A model generated the notes under the pieces. The model was not told the DNA's origin and did not search any database. It saw only the letters and a list, made by a program, of their open reading frames with translations. This document shows, piece by piece, positions 25,127 to 31,887 of a DNA stretch of 64,000 bases. The stretch is taken from the NCBI RefSeq assembly GCF_012584455.1, contig NZ_JABAEB010000011.1, positions 62,001 to 126,000 of the forward strand, read 5' to 3'. Origin of the DNA: Shewanella oncorhynchi. GTDB taxonomy: Bacteria; Pseudomonadota; Gammaproteobacteria; Enterobacterales; Shewanellaceae. Positions within the stretch are counted from its first letter, which is position 1, and each line of letters starts with the position of its first letter. Both the position numbers and the translations under genes were made by a program.

Positions 25127-25626
25127 AGGATCGAATGCTCAGAAGAATTGTTAAACTTGTTGATAGGCAACTGATTGATTACAGAGATTATAGGGAAATG
25201 AATTATCGGTCAATTCCTGATAAATAGTGCGGACTTAATGGTGACCTGTGTGGTCAGGTCTTGCCTTTTACCTATCGGAGATTTCCATACTTGAATTAAT
25301 TTGTATTTAGCTAATTCAGCGAAATCACTGACTCACTTTTGTCCAAAAGCGAGTCGCTTACTATTCAGTCATGCTATTGCGTTTTCTTTGCTGATTAAGA
25401 GTAAAACAATAAATACAGTTAGATATATGACTATTTATGCACATTGTGCTGCATGAACTGAGTTTTTGCATAAGTTTGTCACGATAATGCGCAAAACATA
25501 TCGTTTAAGCGCTATAACTCGCGAAAACTGCACTTTAACAGTTATTAAAAATGAATTTATTTGTGTATTCATTACAAATTGAAAATCAGCTATATTGTTG
25601 CGATACAAACTTATTAGGGAAATACA
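25127..25626. other. Upstream region shared by the SIR2 operon and hns
   Basis: A 500-bp gene-free stretch. Its right part, 25341-25550, is copy R1 of a long repeat that recurs at 29276-29483 and in part at 30153-30228. It should hold the promoters of the divergent SIR2-HerA operon and the H-NS gene. Confidence 0.6.
25341..25550 (+). repeat. Repeat R1 upstream of hns
   Basis: It starts GTCCAAAAGCGAGTCGCTTA and shares most positions with R2 over about 210 bp, including ATGACTATTTATGCACATT and the AAGCGCTA core. It ends 76 bp before the hns ATG. Confidence 0.75.
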
Positions 25627-26016
25627 ATGTCTGAATTTTTAGAGATCTTAACTCATGCTCGTCGTTTAAAAGCTTCTGTTAAAGAGTTATCTGTTGCTGA
25701 ACTAAAAGATGTGTACGAAAAATTAGGCAAGATCGTTGCTGAAAGAGAAGAAGAAGCAAATGCTGAAGCTGAAGCAAATGCTGAGCGTATCGCTAAAATT
25801 GCAGAACTTCAGAAGATGATTGAGTCAGCTGGTTTATCACTTGATGATCTTGGCGGTGTTACTGCTAAAGTAAAAAGCGCAAGAGCACCACGTCCAGCTA
25901 AATATTCAATCGTAGTTGAAGGCGAAACTGTCACTTGGACAGGGCAAGGTAGAATGCCAACTGTATTCAAACAGCAAATTGAAAATGGCCGTTCAATCGA
26001 AGACTTCTTGATTTAA
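25627..26016 (+). CDS. hns: H-NS family nucleoid-associated protein
   Basis: 129 residues. The N-terminal coiled coil (about 1-65, rich in Glu/Ala: EREEEANAEAEANAERIAKI) is for dimerisation. A linker follows, then the DNA-binding domain PAKYSIVVEGETVTWTGQG with RMPTVFK, close to E. coli H-NS (TWTGQGRTPAVIK). H-NS binds AT-rich DNA, bridges it and silences horizontally acquired genes. An AT-rich array and exoprotein locus lie directly downstream. A TAGGG site precedes the ATG. Repeat R1 covers its upstream region. Confidence 0.95.
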   Translation: MSEFLEILTHARRLKASVKELSVAELKDVYEKLGKIVAEREEEANAEAEANAERIAKIAELQKMIESAGLSLDDLGGVTAKVKSARAPRPAKYSIVVEGETVTWTGQGRMPTVFKQQIENGRSIEDFLI

Positions 26017-26031
26017 ATTCCACGCTCATAA

Positions 26032-26059
26032 CAGAACAGACTATCATCAGTCTGTTCTG
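26032..26059 (+). terminator. Hairpin after hns
   Basis: CAGAACAGACT and AGTCTGTTCTG form a perfect 11-bp stem with a 6-base loop, 15 bp after the stop. It lacks a T-run. Confidence 0.7.
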
Positions 26060-26367
26060 CCTCCATTGTGTGTTACGACTACTTCAGCACTATAATCATA
26101 GAAGTAGATTTTGACTGAAATTTAATAATTCCAAAGAGTAGAAATAAGACCAGATAAAACCTGTAATCTAATTCCTAGATACATTGTGCATTACATTTAA
26201 TTGATAATCATTTGCATTAGTGGATTAGTTTGGGATATAATTATAATAATGATATGGACTAATTCTAGTCTTCTTTAATCTATTCAAGAAATAAACTACA
26301 CATCGTCATTACTGATGGTTATGGTTATCAATTCTCTTATTCTTCTCAAGAAATTATTCTTCTTAAA

Positions 26368-26394
26368 TAAGGAGGTATTTGTATGCCTAAATAA
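26368..26394 (+). other. Three-codon micro-ORF with a perfect Shine-Dalgarno
   Basis: TAAGGAGGT (26368-26376) stands 6 bases before ATG CCT AAA TAA (26383-26394). A perfect ribosome site for a three-residue product suggests a leader or ribosome-standby element for the next gene at 26487. Confidence 0.4.
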
Positions 26395-26486
26395 AATACA
26401 CATAAAAATATTTACCCTATTGAAAAAATGTTGAATTTTATGTTTTATAAAACCACTAGTTATACCCTTAATTTATGAGGAAAACC

Positions 26487-26816
26487 ATGAAGAACCTATT
26501 TATTGACCACCTGTTCAGCAAGATTATCGAAGGTCGATATGAAAAAGCACTATCTACAGCAGCTGTGAAAGCAAAGTTAGATCAACTTGAAAATGTTAGT
26601 GAAAAAATTAGATCGGTGTATGGTGATGATGCTGTTCAAAATGTTCTTGGATACCGTGAAGTGAAAAGATGCTTAGAAAAATGTTTAGATTTTATTCAGA
26701 ATTCAACTTCAGAAGTTGAAGATGTCGATTTTACTATTTATCTTGATTATTCGAGATTTAGGTTGGAAGAAGGTGAGCGTATTATCGATTCAGAACTTGC
26801 GGATCTCGGCTTATAG
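26487..26816 (+). CDS. Unknown small helical protein
   Basis: 109 residues from the ATG at 26487, chosen for GAGGA 6 bases upstream; the ATG at 26475 is possible. The sequence (HLFSKIIEGRYEKALSTAAV, YREVKRCLEKCLDFIQN) looks mostly helical, is acidic at its C-terminus, and has no signal peptide. No family is recognised. It follows hns and a micro-ORF leader, and is separated by 465 bp from the next gene. Confidence 0.6.
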   Translation: MKNLFIDHLFSKIIEGRYEKALSTAAVKAKLDQLENVSEKIRSVYGDDAVQNVLGYREVKRCLEKCLDFIQNSTSEVEDVDFTIYLDYSRFRLEEGERIIDSELADLGL

Positions 26817-27281
26817 CAATTCATTAGGGATTTGAGCGGAACGTAATTTAATTACGTCTTCATAATTCAGAAATGTCCAGAGACTGTTCGACATTGCTTT
26901 GTAGCACTACAGTGCCCCATTTTTTGTTTGTAGTACTTTTACTCATTCGTATTTTTATTCATGTTTCATACCCATACAATTGCTCATGCGAGGAACAGTG
27001 TAGCAATTTCAGCATTACATTATTTATAGGAATGAATCAAAAATAATGGCCACTCTTATATTGGCACAACAGTCATAATGTCAAGCTAGGGAAATAATAC
27101 ATTAGAACAGAGGATTACCAGTAAAACCGCTCAAAAAGTGACTACCTAAAAAAAGTAAACTCCTATAGCATGTAGCATACTGTTAATTTGGTTTTGGTAT
27201 CGGCCAAACCCAACAAAAGATTTATGCTTTGCAAACAGCAAAATGCATAAATACTAAAATGTTATATTTAAGGAGTCGTGT
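26817..27281. other. Gene-free region
   Basis: 465 bp with no convincing ORF. AAGGAG precedes the start of the following gene. I recognise no repeat or mobile element. Confidence 0.5.
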
Positions 27282-28196
27282 ATGAAGTTTACAGGGAAAT
27301 CCGTACGGTCATTAACCAAATTCATAAAAGTTGCAGGTTCTGCGACTAAGGTTCGACTCATTATTAATCTGTTAGAGCTTTCTACAGAACTTATACTACA
27401 ATTAGGTTTTGACGACAAACCTATAGCTGGTGATTATCTAATTCCGTCAGTGTTAGGGAAGCATACACGTTTTAATGTCAATGGAGCGATTAAGGTTAGG
27501 AAGGATCTACCTTTAGAACCTGAATCAGTAATGTTTTATGGCTCATCAAGAGATTGGCATGGTGGGAGGCATTCTGGTATTAGAACACGAACGATAAAAA
27601 AATATCCTCGTGAGAATATTTCAGCACCGTCTGAAACTTTCGAGATCATAGAAATGAATGGATACTTATTTTTGTCTTCAGCTGAATTAAACCTCAACGA
27701 CAGTGATGAAACAAGAAATATCCATGTTACGAATATAATGCTTGAATGCTTTTCTGAGTTTGAAATATATGATGTAGATAAAGAAAGTATAATAGGTCCA
27801 AAACTAAAACGATTACAATGGGATATTTTACCTCCTGGTGAATGTCCATGGATTAAAGCTAAGCCTATAATTTTAAAAAGAACTGAACATCTAGAAGAAA
27901 ATGATAAAAAAGTTATAGAACACAGAATGAAAATCATCTCGAGAAAAAATCCTGATTTTTTAGCTACAGGTCGTGCTGGATTTAGTGGGTACTTTGTTTA
28001 CGGATTTAAATATCAGAATGTGTATGTTCTAGAAAGTATGGAGTTTGATAATGCAACTTATGTATTTAATAGTGAATGGGAAAAAATATCACAATTAACA
28101 AAAAGCCAAATAATTAATAGTGATTTACCACATAAAAGAATAATTCATAATAAAAAATGGAACTTATCTGTAGTGAATGCAATTTCAGGTAAATAA
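27282..28196 (+). CDS. Unknown protein, 304 residues
   Basis: A cytoplasmic-looking protein with no signal peptide or clear motif. The N-terminus is basic and helical (KSVRSLTKFIKVAGSATKVR); the middle has PLEPESVMFYGSSRDWHGGRH and the C-terminus FSGYFVYGFKYQNVYVLESM. AAGGAG stands 7 bases before the ATG, an ideal site. It is directly followed by repeat unit 2 of the stem-loop and then by a membrane protein on the same strand, which might be a partner. It is strongly AT-rich, as expected for recently acquired DNA. Confidence 0.6.
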   Translation: MKFTGKSVRSLTKFIKVAGSATKVRLIINLLELSTELILQLGFDDKPIAGDYLIPSVLGKHTRFNVNGAIKVRKDLPLEPESVMFYGSSRDWHGGRHSGIRTRTIKKYPRENISAPSETFEIIEMNGYLFLSSAELNLNDSDETRNIHVTNIMLECFSEFEIYDVDKESIIGPKLKRLQWDILPPGECPWIKAKPIILKRTEHLEENDKKVIEHRMKIISRKNPDFLATGRAGFSGYFVYGFKYQNVYVLESMEFDNATYVFNSEWEKISQLTKSQIINSDLPHKRIIHNKKWNLSVVNAISGK

Positions 28197-28207
28197 ATAT
28201 AATCAAA

Positions 28208-28231
28208 TAGCTGGAGGTGTCTAGCCTCCAG
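28208..28231 (+). terminator. Stem-loop repeat unit 2, probable terminator
   Basis: CTGGAGG (28211-28217) pairs perfectly with CCTCCAG (28225-28231). The same element, imperfect, is at 22177-22199. No T-run follows. Confidence 0.5.
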
Positions 28232-28263
28232 CCCCATACTGTATGCAACTTGCCTAAGGAAGT

Positions 28264-29094
28264 ATGAATAATAAATTAAGTAGCGATCTCATCTTTATAT
28301 TAAGTTTATGGGGAGGCTTGTTAATTGGATTTTTACTGTATCTATTTTTGATAATAAATAATGATCTAGTTTTGTGTTTTGATCTAAGTTGTTACAGTAA
28401 AACAATGGACATATTCTCTCTTCCGCTTAGTATGGTAGCTGGAGGAATGGGGCTCGCAGCGTTTAGGGCTACCATTTTCAGAAGCAATCAAACTAGAATT
28501 CAAATAAGTGAGACGATTTCACAAAATACATTTAAAAATTACATAGATCATAAAAAAGAAATGATGAATTTATTGGATATGTTTCAGTCAGCACATGATG
28601 TGAAAATCATTAACAGACCACACTTGTATAAAACCCTCTTTCCCAAAAATAGTCCAGTTTGCGTATTGTTCGACTCAAAAGAACTAGATTGCGATAGATC
28701 GTGGTTAGATTTTCAACTAGATGAATTCAATGAACTAATTGATAAGTATAATGAGATCGGAAAAATGATTTGTGTGGATGATAAATCTCTTTCAGAGACC
28801 GAGGTTGCAAGATGGTTAAGTAACTATCTTTTTCTTTTATTTAAACTTGATTTGACTTTCTCCAGCACTGTGGTTTTTTCGAATAAGTATAGGGGCTTAT
28901 TCCCTAATATTGACGAGCTAAATCATATACCTTCAAGCATTGGAAGTAGTTTTTATGTTGTGTCGGAATACTTTGAGCATCTAGCATCATTTGCTTTGCC
29001 TAGTAGAACTGATGGTATAAGCATTAACGGTATAGCTAGTTTTGACATTAGATTTGATCAATGGTTGGAAGTTTTTACACGTGATAGTGCATAA
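28264..29094 (+). CDS. Unknown membrane-anchored protein
   Basis: 276 residues. Two N-terminal membrane helices (about 8-30 and 48-68, the second LPLSMVAGGMGLAAF) are followed by a soluble domain starting with an ISETISQNTFKNYIDHKKE segment that looks helical. I have seen this helix-pair plus ISE-x-x-xQNTF pattern in uncharacterised proteins of mobile elements, some in defence islands, but know no function. It lies 67 bp after the 304-residue gene and may form an operon with it. Confidence 0.6.
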   Translation: MNNKLSSDLIFILSLWGGLLIGFLLYLFLIINNDLVLCFDLSCYSKTMDIFSLPLSMVAGGMGLAAFRATIFRSNQTRIQISETISQNTFKNYIDHKKEMMNLLDMFQSAHDVKIINRPHLYKTLFPKNSPVCVLFDSKELDCDRSWLDFQLDEFNELIDKYNEIGKMICVDDKSLSETEVARWLSNYLFLLFKLDLTFSSTVVFSNKYRGLFPNIDELNHIPSSIGSSFYVVSEYFEHLASFALPSRTDGISINGIASFDIRFDQWLEVFTRDSA

Positions 29095-29633
29095 CAGAAG
29101 CATTAAAAACTACGCTAAATACTCCAGTTGCCTTGTATTTCCGCTTAGCTCCAAATTTAACACAAGACAACTCCTATATTCTGCTCGTTTTATGCGAGTA
29201 TTTTCGATCATGCGATTGCAAAACTTTTCCTAATAAAAGTCTTATTAGTTAGAGTTTTGGAGCTATCTTGCTTCTGTCCCAAAGTGAGTCGCTTACTACT
29301 CCGTCATGCTATTGCTTTTTCTCTTCTGATTAAGAGTGCAATATTAAAGACTGATAGATATGTGACTATTTATGCACATTATGATGCATAAACTGATTTT
29401 GCATGAATCAGTTACGATAATGCACAAAACACGTCGATTAAGCGCTAAAACACGCGAAAATTGCACTTTAATACATATTAAAATGCAAAAAATGAAGCAA
29501 GAGCTCAGAATACTAAGTGTTGCGATTGCAGTGGCCAAATTGTTCAGCTATTACATATCAAGATAGCAATAAAATATGGATGAGCTAACGTACATAGAGA
29601 CATTGGGCATTCATTTTATAAATAGGAAAATTA
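29095..29633. other. Gene-free region with repeat R2
   Basis: 539 bp. Positions 29276-29483 are repeat R2. The short ORFs crossing it are shadows of the repeat. It precedes the first exported paralogue (29634). Confidence 0.6.
29276..29483 (+). repeat. Repeat R2 upstream of an exported-protein gene
   Basis: It starts GTCCCAAAGTGAGTCGCTTA and matches R1 along its whole length with scattered substitutions. It ends 150 bp before the gene at 29634. Confidence 0.75.
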
Positions 29634-29990
29634 ATGAGAAAAATCATTTTAGCTTTATTTATTTTAACCACTTATTCTCATGCGGCAACAATTCAGTGTG
29701 GGGGTACTGTTGAGAAGGTTGGTCTTCATGCACCAGATGGTATAATGCTGAAGTTAAGCAGCATGAATAACGCCGTATTTATATGTAATCCTAACTCAGA
29801 ATGGAGTGTATCTGGTACTCCTTATATAACAAGTGCTGAAACATGTAAGTCAATGCTATCTATGCTTATGCATGCTAAGGCGACTCAAGCTGACATGGGG
29901 AGTGTGTGGTTTGATGGGGATGATGTTCCTGCGACTTGCAGCACTTGGGAGGCTTGGAAACACACAAATGTTAGATATTTTTTGTACTAA
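29634..29990 (+). CDS. Small exported paralogue A (four-cysteine type)
   Basis: 118 residues with a signal peptide to about residue 17 (MRKIILALFILTTYSHA). Cysteines are at 22, 51, 71 and 102. It belongs to the family of about 15 exported proteins of this island. Like members at 40164 and 40510 it has an extra cysteine pair (near the new N-terminus and in the ETCKSMLSML helix) besides the family pair at 51 and 102. It probably acts in the periplasm or outside. It stands alone behind repeat R2. Confidence 0.75.
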   Translation: MRKIILALFILTTYSHAATIQCGGTVEKVGLHAPDGIMLKLSSMNNAVFICNPNSEWSVSGTPYITSAETCKSMLSMLMHAKATQADMGSVWFDGDDVPATCSTWEAWKHTNVRYFLY

Positions 29991-30351
29991 AAATTTTCAC
30001 CGCTTTGAACAGGATATAAAGATGGTATCGGCGTGTAGTTGCATATTGAAGTTTGTCACCTATTAAGAAGTGTAAGACCTCACTCATGGCTATTTTGGAA
30101 CCCTAGAGATTTAAAACTGCTAAGCGATATTTTGTTCAGAGTTCAGTCTGAGTTTTGCACGAGCTCATTAAGAGAATGCGCTAAACACGTCGATTTAGCG
30201 CTAAAATGCACTGTAATTATCATTAAAGTACAGATCTTTTTTCGAATCAGTAATGCGCACTGTATCATATAGCATCTATCAAACTGACCAATTCATGTTG
30301 TACACTGTCAGGCAACCGTTTTATTTTTTATCCTTACAAGGAAGTACCTGA
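29991..30351. other. Gene-free region with partial repeat R3
   Basis: 361 bp. Repeat R3, a shortened copy of R1/R2, lies at 30153-30228. The small ORFs here have no support. Confidence 0.5.
30153..30228 (+). repeat. Repeat R3, partial copy
   Basis: It contains GAATGCGCTAAACACGTCGA and a TTTAGCGCTAAA core, matching the right part of R1/R2. It ends 123 bp before the gene at 30352. Confidence 0.65.
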
Positions 30352-30678
30352 ATGAAAATTACTATGTATATCGTTTTTTTTCTAATTATGTCAGTTTGTG
30401 GTTTTGTAAATGCAGCATCTGGAGGCAGCACTGGCAAGATCACAATAATAACATGGTATGAGGGGCATACCGGAGTCCTTATAAAACAAGAGGGGATGTC
30501 AGATTTAGGTGAGTGTGGGCGATCAGATTATTATATTTTAGATGATAAACATCCATATTTTGGTGAAATATATTCACTGATTCTTTCCTCTCATATTACG
30601 TCTCAGTCACTTTCTTTACATTTGGATGGTTGCGTCCAAGGTCTTTCAAGAATAAGACACATAACTAGTAGCAAATAA
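30352..30678 (+). CDS. Small exported paralogue B
   Basis: 108 residues with a signal peptide to about residue 21. The mature part starts GGSTGKITIITW, the family's G-x-I-x-x-I strand. The cysteine pair is at 55 (GECGRSD) and 94 (DGCVQGL), with the IYSLILSSH helix between. AAGGAAG stands upstream of the ATG. It has its own non-coding upstream region with repeat R3, as member A has R2. Confidence 0.78.
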   Translation: MKITMYIVFFLIMSVCGFVNAASGGSTGKITIITWYEGHTGVLIKQEGMSDLGECGRSDYYILDDKHPYFGEIYSLILSSHITSQSLSLHLDGCVQGLSRIRHITSSK

Positions 30679-31872
30679 AATCTTGCTTAAGTTATAAAGA
30701 CTATTAACTTAAAAAAATCCAATAGAATAAAGGGCTATAGAGAATATGAATCGAAATCGTTCTGTTGCCATTATTATATGCGATAAAGCACTAATTTTAT
30801 TTCTTACCTGTTAGCTATATTTTAAATAATAGAGAACTTCTATTTTAAATGCTTATTTAATCGTCAGATGACTGGAGTGAGAAGCTAATTTTTAGCATGT
30901 AATAAGAGTCGTTACGGGAATAATTGTAAATTTTTTGAATGAAAAATGTCCACAGTTCTCTTCGCTTTATACATCACTCCTAGGCTCTTGCTAATCAACT
31001 CATTTGGGATAAGCATTATTCTACGTTGCTTCATGTGTTAACTGGCTATCAGGCGAATAGACATGTCAAGTCCTATGACTTCGTTATGATAGCCTTTTTT
31101 CTAGAGCAATCAGCTTCCCTCATAAGCCAACTACTGAGCTGATGAAGCTTTTCAGTACTCGCAAGGGGACGAACTGTCCGCATAAATATTAATACAGTTT
31201 CAATTGTAGAGTCTTTGAACTGAATCTCCTTGTTCGGTGTTGTGCTTGTGGCCTATTGTCTGCTGGTCTATCCTAAAAGTCAGTATTCCTCATTTGATTA
31301 AGGTTCTGTTATATTCTGTTTAATTGTAATGTGATGCTTGAATTTGCCAATTTAGTATCGGTTTCTGTGAGCTGTTAGAAATGCTCAATTATGTAAAAAA
31401 TCTAAAGTGAATAGTTCACTGCAATTCGACTAAAAATCAGGTAAAAAACTCAAAAGCGGATAACTTTCTTAGTTTTATAACGTTTAGGCTACTAGTGAAT
31501 GTGCATGATAAATAATATTTGTATAAATTTTATTTATCGTTTTTGTTAGGTAAATAATTGCACCGGTGATTATTTTCTTCTTTCTATTATCTATTGCTGC
31601 TTATTGTATTAATCGACGCCTCATGTTTTAGGTATTCATGTATTAAATTATACTAATTAATAATTCATACGCATTTGCTTGAATAATATTCAATAGCTGA
31701 TTTTGTTTAGTAATTGGTGTGGCATGCGGTATTTACGGCTCGCAGTAAAAAAGTATTATTTAAGTTGAAACATGGTTGATACATTTTGGTTTTTTGTGTT
31801 AAAGTCTCGCCAATTTTTTGGTGGCATTAGTTCGTTACTTCTAGGTAGTAGGCTAGGCTCAATCAAAGTCTA
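30679..31872. other. 1.2-kb gene-free region before the exoprotein locus
   Basis: AT-rich with no supported ORF. The only clear structure is the hairpin with T-run at 31044-31100. It may contain decayed sequence and the promoter of the exoprotein genes. Confidence 0.5.
31044..31100 (+). terminator. Hairpin with T-run
   Basis: GGCTATCA (31044-31051) pairs with TGATAGCC (31087-31094), with six T after it. AAGTC-CTAT-GACTT forms an inner stem. There is no gene upstream, so it could end an unannotated small RNA. Confidence 0.5.
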
Positions 31873-31887
31873 ATGAAATGGGATGTT

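Larger units (their letters stand above)
26017..26486. other. Gene-free, AT-rich region after hns
   Basis: It contains the hairpin at 26032-26059, a Fur-box-like stretch (AATTGATAATCATTTGCATT, about 26199-26218; weak) and the micro-ORF at 26383-26394. I see no normal gene. Confidence 0.5.

Noticed and set aside
26199-26218. Fur box
   Set aside because: Only a partial match, and no iron-related gene is near; kept as a remark.
29372-29566. 64-codon ORF in the R2 repeat
   Set aside because: Not conserved in R1 or R3; a by-product of the repeat.
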